Shown here: piece after piece, positions 40,655 to 49,186 of the stretch
Layout: each line of letters starts with the position of its first letter
Numbering within the stretch: the stretch's first letter is position 1
Source of the DNA: a virus
Strand: one strand, 5' to 3'
DNA length: 56,098 nucleotides
Virus record (IMG/VR): IMGVR_UViG_3300030102_007626
Coordinates: 99,572 to 155,669 of that record
Position numbers and translations under genes: made by a program
Notes under the pieces: generated by a model
The model's database searches: none
Seen by the model: only the letters and a program-made list of their open reading frames with translations
What the model was told of the DNA's origin: nothing

Positions 40655-41098
40655 ATGGAAAATTTTGATTTAAAAAAGTTTATAACAGAAGGTAGATTAT
40701 ATGAGGCAGCAATGGCTTGTCCTACTGCTACTCAAAACCTTGAATTAAATACCAAAAATAGAGATGCTTCTATCCAAGCAGAATACATTCAATATGGTCC
40801 ATTAAATGTAGATGAACCAGGTGACTATTGGAAAGATATAGCTGAATATTGGAATACAACAGAAGAAGCAGCTAAAAAATCATTATGTGGTAATTGTGTT
40901 GCATTTGATATTTCTCCTAGAATGGATGAATGTATGCCTGGCCAAACATCAGATGAAGATGGGAGATTAGGATATTGTTGGATGCACCATTTTAAATGTC
41001 ATTCTGCAAGAAGTTGTAGAACTTGGGCTAAAGGTGGTCCTATCACAAAAGATAGTGTATCTTATGATTGGCAAGAAAGAAATGCAGACAAAGTATAA
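40655..41098 (+). CDS. cysteine-rich protein with leader, marine-phage family
   Basis: A 147-residue protein. Residues 1-12 (MENFDLKKFITE) are the leader. It has seven Cys (22, 78, 81, 93, 108, 115, 121), and the pattern CGNCVAFD, GYCWMHHFKCHSARSC is conserved in proteins I recall from cyanophages and other marine T4-like phages. The spacing suits a metal or iron-sulfur site, but no cofactor is proven. It overlaps the next start by one base. Confidence 0.65.
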   Translation: MENFDLKKFITEGRLYEAAMACPTATQNLELNTKNRDASIQAEYIQYGPLNVDEPGDYWKDIAEYWNTTEEAAKKSLCGNCVAFDISPRMDECMPGQTSDEDGRLGYCWMHHFKCHSARSCRTWAKGGPITKDSVSYDWQERNADKV

Positions 41099-42594
41099 TG
41101 GACGTTTTAGATAAATTTTTATATAGTATAGCTTATAAGTTTCCTAAAGGATATCCTGACATGAACAATGAACAGGATATTTTAATGTTAGAAAACATAT
41201 TAAAGGAAAAATTTGACATTATACTTGAAGTTAGCAATTTAACTAAAAGTGAATTAATAAAATATAAAAACAATCCCTCAAAAGATAGAATTTCAATACT
41301 AATAAAAAAAATTCAAAGTAATGAAGAATTAGAATTAGTAAATGGAGATACTTTTATAGTAGATAATAAAGAAGAAGCTATTAAAAATCTTCAGGGTGAA
41401 ATACCTTCATTAGGTGTAGAACTAATTGATAAAGATGGGAATAAAATTAAAACATCAAAATTAAGAAAAACAAAAGAATTTGGAGGAAAAGATGCGGTTA
41501 GTACAGACGCTAAAAAACCAGTAGTAGATACTGAAGTTAAAGAAAGTTTAGTTATTGTATTTTATAACATTTTAAAAGAAGGAGGTAATTTAAAACCTTT
41601 TGATGTTGAAAATTATACTAACAATTTTAAAATAATAAATTCTTCCTCAAATAAATTCAATGATGTAGAAAGTAGTGCCCAAGAAAAAATAAATCAATTA
41701 TTTAATTTAATAGGTGATACTACAACCCCTTTATCTAAAGTTAGAAGTGTTTTAAATAATCCTTACTCAATTGCTTTAGAATTATATGAAGATTACCCCA
41801 ACGCTAAAGCTAATAGAGGAGAATTATTTGATAGTATTAGATCAACATGTTCTAAAATAACAAACCTCCCAGCTGATAAGTGGAATCCAGGTGATATTTA
41901 TTTAGTAAATTCAACACCAAAATTACCAACGGAAACAGATTCAATTGTACCTTGGAATGAATTATTTGTAAATGAATGGGGTAACACAGATGCTCCTTTA
42001 GTTTCTATTTCATTAAAAGAAGAAAAATACCAACCAGGAAGAGCAAAATCATACCTAGAAAAATTCGGGGATGTAATTGATTATAATATGTCATCTGAAG
42101 AATTTGAATACACAGATAAACAATATAAAGAAGCTATTAGAAATTATAGAAAGAACATAATTGATTATTTTGATAATAGTCAACCTGTAAAACTTGAAGG
42201 AGATGGTTGGGAAAATTTACCATCAGATAAAAAACAATTACAAGCTAAATATGGTGCTTACAAATTGTTAAATTTATTAGCAAGAAAAAATGATGCTTCT
42301 CTTTCAGGTTTATTTTCATATGGTTTATCTATTGATCAAGATGCTAAAGCTAACCCCACTTTTTGGAAATTGATAGGTAAAAATAATGGCAGTAAAGCAG
42401 GAAAAATAAAATATCCATCAGGAGTTAATACTGAAATGGCTAAAGGAGAAGATATAGTAATAACAGACAGTTCTAAATCTGGAGGTTTTACAATTAAAGG
42501 TGTTTTAGCCAAAACAGATGGAGACAGTATTGATACAGAACCAGTCAAATTATCATTTAGAACCTCAGGGACTGGGCAGGTTCAAATTGTTTAA
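41098..42594 (+). CDS. large internal-cluster protein with nuclease-like motif
   Basis: A 498-residue protein starting MDVLDKFLYS. An earlier in-frame ATG at 41068 overlaps the previous gene by 31 bp; 41098 gives the one-base overlap usual here. The segment KWNPGDIYLV (261-270), then VSISLKEEKYQPGRAK (302-317), resembles the D...(E/S)xK arrangement of some PD-(D/E)XK nucleases and of phage proteins with a KWxPxDI...SLK signature. A nuclease fold is therefore possible but unproven. The start lacks a clear (L/I)xE leader. Confidence 0.6.
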   Translation: MDVLDKFLYSIAYKFPKGYPDMNNEQDILMLENILKEKFDIILEVSNLTKSELIKYKNNPSKDRISILIKKIQSNEELELVNGDTFIVDNKEEAIKNLQGEIPSLGVELIDKDGNKIKTSKLRKTKEFGGKDAVSTDAKKPVVDTEVKESLVIVFYNILKEGGNLKPFDVENYTNNFKIINSSSNKFNDVESSAQEKINQLFNLIGDTTTPLSKVRSVLNNPYSIALELYEDYPNAKANRGELFDSIRSTCSKITNLPADKWNPGDIYLVNSTPKLPTETDSIVPWNELFVNEWGNTDAPLVSISLKEEKYQPGRAKSYLEKFGDVIDYNMSSEEFEYTDKQYKEAIRNYRKNIIDYFDNSQPVKLEGDGWENLPSDKKQLQAKYGAYKLLNLLARKNDASLSGLFSYGLSIDQDAKANPTFWKLIGKNNGSKAGKIKYPSGVNTEMAKGEDIVITDSSKSGGFTIKGVLAKTDGDSIDTEPVKLSFRTSGTGQVQIV

Positions 42595-42604
42595 ATATTT
42601 ATAA
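42594..42604 (+). promoter_or_regulatory. AATATTTATAA motif next to a start codon
   Basis: AATATTTATAA overlaps the previous stop codon and ends 2 bp before the ATG at 42607. The spacing is too short for an ordinary -10 element. Confidence 0.4.
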
Positions 42605-42606
42605 AC

Positions 42607-43287
42607 ATGTCACGATTAACAAATTTAATAAAAGAAGTATTATCTACTAAACCAAAAGAAAAGGAAGGTTGTGATTGTGGATGTGGAGGATGTAGTAAAC
42701 CAACTTTTAAAGGTGTAATGCTAAATGAAAGTAAAGCTCCTAAACAAATACTATCGGAAAATCTGCAATATCACGTGCAAAATAAATTACCACTAACCGA
42801 AAACACATTCCGTTATGGTTCCGAATCTTTCCTTAATTTATGGCAAGAAGCACGTTATTTATATTTACGTGAAATTATTCATGTAAATGATGATGATAAA
42901 GAAATTTTAGAAGAAACTGATTTAGGTAACTATGGAATGTATGAAGGTAAAAAAGTACCTTTAGGTTTACCTATGGAAAATATAGTTAATGAAGCAGCTA
43001 AAACAAAAAAGAAAAAAGACCCACCAATTGGTAAACCAAAACGTGGTGGACCTAAGGCATATTATGTTTATGTTAGAGACCCTAAAACCAAACGTATTAA
43101 AAAAGTTACATTTGGTTCTGGTGGACTAAAAGCAAAAATTAATAACCCTAAAGCAAGACGAGCTTTTTCAAAAAGACACAATTGCCCTAATAAAAAAGAT
43201 AGAACAAAAGCATCATATTGGTCTTGTAGACTACCTCGCTATGCTAAATTGTTAGGTTTAAAATCATCCTTTAGTGGATTTTGGTAA
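42607..43287 (+). CDS. leader-bearing protein with Cys cluster and basic marine-phage domain
   Basis: A 226-residue protein. Residues 1-12 (MSRLTNLIKEVL) are the leader. A Cys cluster CDCGCGGC (22-29) and (L/I)xE sites LNE 39, LSE 49 and LTE 63 follow. The C-terminal domain (from about 140: KPKRGGPKAYYVYVRDP, KKVTFGSGGLKAKI, FSKRHNCPNKKDRTKASYWS) is a basic module I recall in many marine T4-like phages and presume to be virion-associated. The layout suggests removal of the N-terminal part by the prohead protease. Confidence 0.65.
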   Translation: MSRLTNLIKEVLSTKPKEKEGCDCGCGGCSKPTFKGVMLNESKAPKQILSENLQYHVQNKLPLTENTFRYGSESFLNLWQEARYLYLREIIHVNDDDKEILEETDLGNYGMYEGKKVPLGLPMENIVNEAAKTKKKKDPPIGKPKRGGPKAYYVYVRDPKTKRIKKVTFGSGGLKAKINNPKARRAFSKRHNCPNKKDRTKASYWSCRLPRYAKLLGLKSSFSGFW

Positions 43288-43288
43288 A

Positions 43289-43597
43289 ATGGAAAGATTA
43301 AAATTAAAACAACTTATTAAAGAAGAAGTTTATAAAGTATTAAATGAAGGAATATTTTCAAAAAAAGAATATCCTCTTTATACAATAGAAGATTCTAATG
43401 ACAGTTTTTTTAGATATGTTAAGAATAAACATGGGCTTGAAACTAATATAAATTATATTACAATAAACCCTCTTTCTTATGATAGTTTTACAGATCGTAA
43501 AAAATTAAAAGGGTATTATTCTATTCATACTAAAAAAGGAGTAAATGTTTATAAAATTCCTTCTGAATTTAAAGAATATGCCCATAAAGAAATGTAA
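43289..43597 (+). CDS. small leader-bearing protein
   Basis: A 102-residue protein. The start at 43289 (MERLKLKQLIKEEVYKVLNE) is preferred to an in-frame ATG at 43274, because it restores the leader and avoids overlap. The rest is a small beta-prone domain (YPLYTIEDSNDSFFRYV, LKGYYSIHTKKGVNVYK). The leader ends with LNE at residue 17-19, a candidate cleavage site. It is followed directly by another gene with nearly the same first residues. Confidence 0.65.
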   Translation: MERLKLKQLIKEEVYKVLNEGIFSKKEYPLYTIEDSNDSFFRYVKNKHGLETNINYITINPLSYDSFTDRKKLKGYYSIHTKKGVNVYKIPSEFKEYAHKEM

Positions 43598-44032
43598 ATG
43601 GAAAGATTAAAAAAAATAATTAAAGAAGTTCTTACTGAAAAGAAGAAAAAACGAGACCGATGTTTACGTATTGCTGATCGTAAATTTGACAAACCCTCTG
43701 CCTACAAATCAGGTGCTGTAGTTAGATGTAGAAAAGGTAAAATTTGGAAAGGTATAAAAGAAGAACAAATACACGAAATTATTAAAGAATCTTTACGTGA
43801 TTGGTTTAAAAAAGAAAAATGGGTACGTATTAACACCTCAGGTAATATAACTGGACCTTGTGGTACAATGAAAAAAGGTAAAGCTACAACCCGTTGTTTA
43901 CCTAAAGCCAAAGCTCAATCTTTAACTAAAGCTGAAAGAAAATCTACTGTAGCTAAAAAAGTTAGAGGAGGTAAAAAAGGTAAACAGTTTGTAAAAAATA
44001 CTAAAAAAGCTCAATATAAAAAAAAGTCTTGA
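43598..44032 (+). CDS. small very basic protein with leader, probable DNA-associated virion protein
   Basis: A 144-residue protein with pI clearly basic. The leader MERLKKIIKEVLTE is followed by a Cys/Arg/Lys-rich domain (DRCLRIADRKFDK), a second leader-like segment (EIIKESLRDWFKKEKW) and a basic tail (RGGKKGKQFVKNTKKA). The WFKKEKWVRI-type box is one I remember from marine phages. It could bind packaged DNA. The stop TGA overlaps the TTG start of the next gene. Confidence 0.65.
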   Translation: MERLKKIIKEVLTEKKKKRDRCLRIADRKFDKPSAYKSGAVVRCRKGKIWKGIKEEQIHEIIKESLRDWFKKEKWVRINTSGNITGPCGTMKKGKATTRCLPKAKAQSLTKAERKSTVAKKVRGGKKGKQFVKNTKKAQYKKKS

Positions 44033-44289
44033 AACCCTACACTGATATAAAAGTTACAGATTCCTATATTATTCGTGAATTTTCTGAAAATATAGATCCA
44101 ATAGAATTGTTATGGCATCGTGATGATGAAGATCGAACTTTAGAAATCCTTGGAAAAACAAATTGGAAAATACAACTTGATAATGAATTGCCAACTTCAT
44201 TAAATGGTCCTATATTTATACCAAGACACCATTGGCATCGTGTTATAAAAGGAGATAATAAATTAAAATTAAAAATATATAAAAAATGA
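44029..44289 (+). CDS. small cupin-like protein, TTG start
   Basis: An 86-residue protein that appears to start with TTG at 44029, coupled to the previous stop (TTGA). No ATG lies nearby in frame. ELLWHRDDEDRTLEIL and GPIFIPRHHWHRVIKGD look like the two metal-binding halves of a small cupin, with His residues in both. Small cupins often bind a metal and a small ligand. Similar short proteins occur in marine phages as I recall. It overlaps the next gene by 4 bp. Confidence 0.65.
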   Translation: MKPYTDIKVTDSYIIREFSENIDPIELLWHRDDEDRTLEILGKTNWKIQLDNELPTSLNGPIFIPRHHWHRVIKGDNKLKLKIYKK

Positions 44290-46466
44290 TATTAGATTGG
44301 AAAAATTTTGTATTACGAAGTGATATAAAAAACTTACCTTTAGAAGAACAGAGAAGAAAATTTTTAAAAGAACAGTTGTATCATGATAATCTTTTAAGTG
44401 AGCAAAAGCAGAGACAATATGAATTTTATATGTCTCAAATGCAACCTAAAGGAGGGGCTAGTGGAGCTGGTTTTTCAGGTATAGGTGTTGATGGTCCTAT
44501 AGTAGGAGCAACAGTAGTTTCAAATGTAGGAACTACAATCACAAATACAGCAGGAGAATTTACATTTGTATCTACACCAACTGGTCCTATAACATTGACA
44601 GGTGGAAAAGATGCAATAACCGGAGTAGATTTCGAAGGAGAACTAGTAGGATTCCCACAATATAAAACCATATCTCCCATCACAACATTTGCACATTATC
44701 TTCAACAAGCTGATGCAGAAATAAATAAATCACCAATGACTATTGATGAAGCTATTACAAAAACTTTTGAAAGTTCATCTGTATTTTTTGGTGTTGAAAT
44801 ACCTTTAGAAAAAAAAGATGTTATTCTTCAAAAAGATTTCGTACGAGAAGCAATTGAAAACAACAACAAAGTAGGAATATCGGCTCAAGCAGTAACAACA
44901 CAAATTGAAGCAATAGCTGAAACCGTTGGAGCAAGTTTAGCAGGATCATTTACACAACAAGATTTTACTAAAAAATTCGGTAAAGCTGGTGAAATACCTC
45001 AATTTAGACCAGAAAACAGAAAACGAACTGCGTACGCTGCACTAGGCCGATCTGTTTTAGATAGAGGGGATATAAACATAGAAAAAGTAGTAGACAAAAT
45101 TAAATATGTTAATCCAATTACTGGAAACGACAAAAATGATACGATTAGATTTGGTAATCTTAAAAGACTACAAGATCAATTAACATCAACAATTGCTGAA
45201 ACTAGAACATTAGCTAGATCAGAACAATTTACTAATAATTATCTTACCACAAGAATACAAGCGCTGAACAGAGCACAAAAAACTACTATTAAAAATGAAG
45301 CAGCTACAGCTGTAGCAGGTGGAACAGCTTTTTCTAATATACAAACAGTATCAACATCTACAGCAAATTTCAATGGATTATCAAGAATTGAAAAAGGTAA
45401 AGCCAATGAAACCACAGAGCAACTTGATAAACCAAATGATTGGCCAAGCGCTGGTACATTTACCCAAGAACGATTTAATACTTACGAAAAAACAACTTTT
45501 CAAGAAAAATTAAGATTTAGAGAAGGCGCTATAGTATCTAATTACAAATATTTTGGTGATGTTAAAGACAACCCAATGTTGCAAAAAGAGGGACTTAAAA
45601 ACACATTTATACCAGCCTCTTTTGACGCAGCTGCAAATAATGAGTTTGGACCACTTAACTCAGACAGAATATTTGCAAAATCTCCATTAACACATACTAC
45701 AGAAAGTGTAGATGATGCTACTGGTCGTGTTACAACACAGACTACAATATTTAGACCATTTGTTCTCGAACAAGAACGTGGTGAAACACCTACTAAAGTA
45801 GGATTACGCCTATCAAGTCTAACTACTTCAGTTACACAACCTAAAAACACAGTAGAACATTTAGTACAACTAGGCGGAGACTATACAGGTACTCTTACAA
45901 CAAATGGTAAAACAGAAACTATATTCGCAATTGAAAGTGGTCTTACTGGTCCTAAAGCAAATCCAATTATACATTTAGATGTAATAATGGCAAAAGGTGC
46001 CACAGCTGCATTTCGATTACAGCCGGCTAAACGATCAGGAACTTTTGAGTTAGTAGATCTTAATGATAGTAATAAAATTGTGGCAACAAATCTTAGTTTT
46101 GTAAGTGATAGACTGACTGCAAAATTCAGCGGCCCTAAAGGAGCCAATAAAGAATTATTTATTAAATTTGCCTTAACTCAACATATCGATGCAACAAAAA
46201 CATATGTTATATCTACATTAGGTATTGCTTCAAAAACTATTACTCCTCAAATAGGAAAAGGTGGTCAAGTCTCACTCCCGAAATTTGAATATAACAAATT
46301 AGACATTGAGATTGGATACCGAGTTAATGATGGTGCTAACTCAACATTTGACGTAGTAAATGGCGGTAAGTTTCCTCCAGTAGCTACTGGTATACAATTT
46401 ATCAATGACCGATTAACGTTTACTATTGACGGAAAAGAATACGTCGTTACTGTTAATCCTATATAA
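44286..46466 (+). CDS. large structural-type protein with carboxypeptidase-regulatory-like domain
   Basis: A 726-residue protein. A charged N-terminal helix (LEEQRRKFLKEQLYHDNLLS) is followed by a Gly-rich hinge and a beta domain, VDGPIVGATVVSNVG with NTAGEFTFVST (about 68-100). This matches the carboxypeptidase-regulatory/SpaA-like type. The middle is helical and the C-terminal third is beta-rich. Codon choice differs by eye from its neighbours (more C-ending and CGA codons). It could be a virion surface or internal scaffold protein. It has no leader. Family unknown. Confidence 0.6.
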   Translation: MILDWKNFVLRSDIKNLPLEEQRRKFLKEQLYHDNLLSEQKQRQYEFYMSQMQPKGGASGAGFSGIGVDGPIVGATVVSNVGTTITNTAGEFTFVSTPTGPITLTGGKDAITGVDFEGELVGFPQYKTISPITTFAHYLQQADAEINKSPMTIDEAITKTFESSSVFFGVEIPLEKKDVILQKDFVREAIENNNKVGISAQAVTTQIEAIAETVGASLAGSFTQQDFTKKFGKAGEIPQFRPENRKRTAYAALGRSVLDRGDINIEKVVDKIKYVNPITGNDKNDTIRFGNLKRLQDQLTSTIAETRTLARSEQFTNNYLTTRIQALNRAQKTTIKNEAATAVAGGTAFSNIQTVSTSTANFNGLSRIEKGKANETTEQLDKPNDWPSAGTFTQERFNTYEKTTFQEKLRFREGAIVSNYKYFGDVKDNPMLQKEGLKNTFIPASFDAAANNEFGPLNSDRIFAKSPLTHTTESVDDATGRVTTQTTIFRPFVLEQERGETPTKVGLRLSSLTTSVTQPKNTVEHLVQLGGDYTGTLTTNGKTETIFAIESGLTGPKANPIIHLDVIMAKGATAAFRLQPAKRSGTFELVDLNDSNKIVATNLSFVSDRLTAKFSGPKGANKELFIKFALTQHIDATKTYVISTLGIASKTITPQIGKGGQVSLPKFEYNKLDIEIGYRVNDGANSTFDVVNGGKFPPVATGIQFINDRLTFTIDGKEYVVTVNPI

Positions 46467-46489
46467 AATTTGAATAATACAAAATAATT

Positions 46490-47221
46490 ATGAAAAATTT
46501 AAAACAAATAATTAAAGAAGAAATTAAACGTATCTTAAGTGAAGATATTGAAGAGGCATACCAGCTATTTAATTTAAACCCTAAACAACCTGAAATAGAC
46601 CCGGATAGGGGAGAAAGGGACCCACAAGATAGTTATATTTATTTAAAACCAAGTACTGAAAAATTACTTAAAAGAAACCAACATATAAGAGTTTTAAGAA
46701 AACCTGAAACACCTGATGTAATTTCTGGGGTTGCTATCCGTTCTACTTTATTAGAACCCCAAAACATGAAAAGATTACCTTATGATATTAATCCAATGTT
46801 TAAAAGATTTTTAAGTACTGCTAATAATATTGGAGGGAAAATAACTTTACCTACAAGAGATACAGGTCCTGAGGATTATACAATTCTTAATAATGTTAAT
46901 ATTGGTAGAGAAGGAAGACTTTCATTTTTTGTCCCAAATCCTAAAAAAAAATTAAATGAACATGGAGCAGGAAGAACTCCTGCAATTAGAGGTATGGTAA
47001 ATATGTTATTTAAAGATGAAAGAATGACTGATGCTCCTTTAGCATTAGTTAAAGCATTAAATCTTTTAGATGATAAAACAGCTCAAGAACTTAATTTTAA
47101 AGTAGCAGAATATCTAAAACCTACTTTTAGTTCAGACCCTAACTCTCCTTCAAACACTGCTGCTATTAAAGCAATGATTGATATGGATAAAGAAAAAGGT
47201 AGAAGACCTAGTTTAGACTAA
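46490..47221 (+). CDS. leader-bearing internal-cluster protein
   Basis: A 243-residue protein. Residues 1-19 (MKNLKQIIKEEIKRILSED) are the best match to the consensus leader, with IKE and LSE sites. The rest is alpha/beta, without recognisable motifs; a Pro/Asp/Arg-rich stretch (PEIDPDRGERDPQD) follows the leader, and a potential LNE site sits at KKKLNEHGAG. It ends before a strong terminator at 47274, closing the transcription unit. Confidence 0.6.
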   Translation: MKNLKQIIKEEIKRILSEDIEEAYQLFNLNPKQPEIDPDRGERDPQDSYIYLKPSTEKLLKRNQHIRVLRKPETPDVISGVAIRSTLLEPQNMKRLPYDINPMFKRFLSTANNIGGKITLPTRDTGPEDYTILNNVNIGREGRLSFFVPNPKKKLNEHGAGRTPAIRGMVNMLFKDERMTDAPLALVKALNLLDDKTAQELNFKVAEYLKPTFSSDPNSPSNTAAIKAMIDMDKEKGRRPSLD

Positions 47222-47273
47222 CATACAGACTGATTCATAGCCAGTCGAATTTAAATAAAAATTTTTTAGAGCT

Positions 47274-47307
47274 GTGGCCTAATCTTTGGATTAGGTCACT
47301 TTTTTTA
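47274..47307 (+). terminator. strong intrinsic terminator
   Basis: GTGGCCTAATC (47274-47284) pairs with GATTAGGTCAC (47289-47299), 11 bp with one G-U pair and a 4-base loop, followed by eight T. Confidence 0.85.
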
Positions 47308-47333
47308 TTATATTAATGTATTAAAATTTATAA

Positions 47334-48623
47334 ATGGATAAAATAGTAATTGTAGGAGCAGGTGTAGCAGGTATTAATGCTGCAACTAAATTAGTAGATA
47401 ATGGATATCCTGGTGATAAAATCACTATAATTGATATGGGTAAAGACCCATATAACAGATTACCTGAAGAAGTAATGACAGGAATGTTAGGTGCAGGTGG
47501 TTGGAGTGATGGTAAATTAACTTATCATACTGAAGTAGGAGGTCAATTATCAAAATATTGTGGTAAAGATAAAGCAATGGAATTGTTTGATCAAATTATA
47601 GCTAATTTTAAACGATTTCACCCCAAACCAGAAGAAGTACAATGTTCTGATCCTCAAGCAGAACCTGATTTTATTAAACCATATTTTGGTTTAAAATTGT
47701 TTCCTGTTTGGCATGTTGGTACAGATTATTTACACGAAATAGGTAAAAACTGGTATGATTATTTAGTTAGTAAAGGTGTTGAATTTATTTGGGAAACTAA
47801 AGTTACTAATATTGATTTTAAAGATCAAATGGTATCTATAGGAGCAGTAGATGAAATGCAATATGATAAACTTATCTTTGGAGTAGGTAAATCAGGGATT
47901 GATTTTGGTAAAGCATTAGCTGAAGAATATAACTTACCAACCGAACCAAAAGCAGTACAAATAGGTGTACGATTTGAAGCTCCACAAAAACATTTTCAAA
48001 AATTAATAGATATTAGTTATGATTTTAAATTATATAAAAAGTTTGAAGATAAAGGTGTATCATTACGTTCATTCTGTACAAACAATAACGCCGCTTATGT
48101 TGCTGCGGAACATACTTATGGCGATGTAAGTTATAATGGACATGCTAAAAAAGATGAAGCATATCGAAATGATATGACTAATTTTGGTATACTAATGGAA
48201 ATTAGAGGTATAGATAAACCATTTGATTGGTCAAGAGAAGCAGTTAAAAAATTACAGATTGATGGTGTAGGTACATATTATTCACCAAGCAACAGAACAC
48301 CATCTAAAACCTCAGAAGGTGACTCTGTTAAATGTATTACAGTAGGTAGTATGGAACCTTTATTTGATGCATTAGGAGAATATGCCCAATACATAGAAGA
48401 TTTTATTACAGAAATGGAAATTGTATTTCCTACACTTGGAGATGATTGGGGTATTTATATGCCTGAAGTAAAATATTTGTCACCTGAACCATTAGTAAAT
48501 TATCAAGATCTTAGTCTAAATGATTATCCTAACGTATATTTCGTAGGAGATGCTTTAAGTGCAAGAGGTATAACAGTTTCAGGAGCACAAGGTACTTATG
48601 TTGCTGAATCAATTTTAAAATAA
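47334..48623 (+). CDS. FAD-dependent oxidoreductase, COG2509-like
   Basis: A 429-residue flavoprotein. The N-terminal dinucleotide-binding motif is IVIVGAGVAGINAA (GxGxxG at 8-13); then GAGGWSDGKL (53-62) matches the GAGxxSDGKL signature of the uncharacterised COG2509 FAD-dependent dehydrogenases. The C-terminal NVYFVGDALSARGITVSGAQ completes FAD binding. The substrate is unknown. It sits alone after a terminator, with AAATTTATAA just before the ATG, and is followed by a kinase, so the pair may be auxiliary metabolic genes. Confidence 0.8.
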   Translation: MDKIVIVGAGVAGINAATKLVDNGYPGDKITIIDMGKDPYNRLPEEVMTGMLGAGGWSDGKLTYHTEVGGQLSKYCGKDKAMELFDQIIANFKRFHPKPEEVQCSDPQAEPDFIKPYFGLKLFPVWHVGTDYLHEIGKNWYDYLVSKGVEFIWETKVTNIDFKDQMVSIGAVDEMQYDKLIFGVGKSGIDFGKALAEEYNLPTEPKAVQIGVRFEAPQKHFQKLIDISYDFKLYKKFEDKGVSLRSFCTNNNAAYVAAEHTYGDVSYNGHAKKDEAYRNDMTNFGILMEIRGIDKPFDWSREAVKKLQIDGVGTYYSPSNRTPSKTSEGDSVKCITVGSMEPLFDALGEYAQYIEDFITEMEIVFPTLGDDWGIYMPEVKYLSPEPLVNYQDLSLNDYPNVYFVGDALSARGITVSGAQGTYVAESILK

Positions 48624-48628
48624 AAAAT

Positions 48629-49159
48629 ATGAAAATAGGGTTTTGTGGTACAATGAGTGTAGGTAAAACAACGTTAGTTAATGCGTTAAAAGAATTACCT
48701 GAATTTAAAGGTTATAAATTTGCTACTGAGCGTAGTGAATATTTAAGGGATTTAGGTATTCCTTTAAATACTGACTCTACAATTAAGGGTCAATTAATAT
48801 TTTTAGCAGAACGATCTTCTGAATTATTACAAGAAAATATTATAACAGATAGAACAGTAATAGATGTTATAGCATTTACTAAATCAGCTAAATCAATTTC
48901 ATGGACTGAGGCAAAACAATTTCAATCATTAGCTGAAAATTTAATTAATGATTATGACTATTTATTTTATGTTTCTCCTAAAGGGGTAGAATTAGAAGAT
49001 AATGGGGTTAGAACAATAGACATAGAATATCGAAAAGAAATTGATAACACAATAAAATATATAATTGGAGATAAATTAGGTAAACATCCTAAATATACAG
49101 AAATATCGGGTTCTACCGAGGAAAGAATAAAAAAAATCAAACAAACAATATTTCATTAA
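48629..49159 (+). CDS. P-loop nucleotide/NadR-type kinase
   Basis: A 176-residue ATPase with P-loop GTMSVGKT (7-14). Further features are RSEYLRDLGIPLNTD, the Asp-Arg of IITDRTVIDVIAFT (about 72-85) and a DYDYLFYVSP segment, all typical of the AAA_28/NadR-like kinases that phosphorylate nucleosides or ribosyl-nicotinamide. The polyprotein at 33197 carries a nucleotidyltransferase of the same NAD-salvage type, so the two might cooperate; this is inference. Coupled to the FAD gene with a 5-bp gap. Confidence 0.75.
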   Translation: MKIGFCGTMSVGKTTLVNALKELPEFKGYKFATERSEYLRDLGIPLNTDSTIKGQLIFLAERSSELLQENIITDRTVIDVIAFTKSAKSISWTEAKQFQSLAENLINDYDYLFYVSPKGVELEDNGVRTIDIEYRKEIDNTIKYIIGDKLGKHPKYTEISGSTEERIKKIKQTIFH

Positions 49160-49168
49160 TATTTATAA
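49158..49168 (+). promoter_or_regulatory. AATATTTATAA motif (candidate late element)
   Basis: AATATTTATAA overlaps the previous stop and lies 18 bp before the start at 49187; the next bases also create TATAAATA on the + strand. Confidence 0.5.
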
Positions 49169-49186
49169 ATAAATAAAAATATACAA

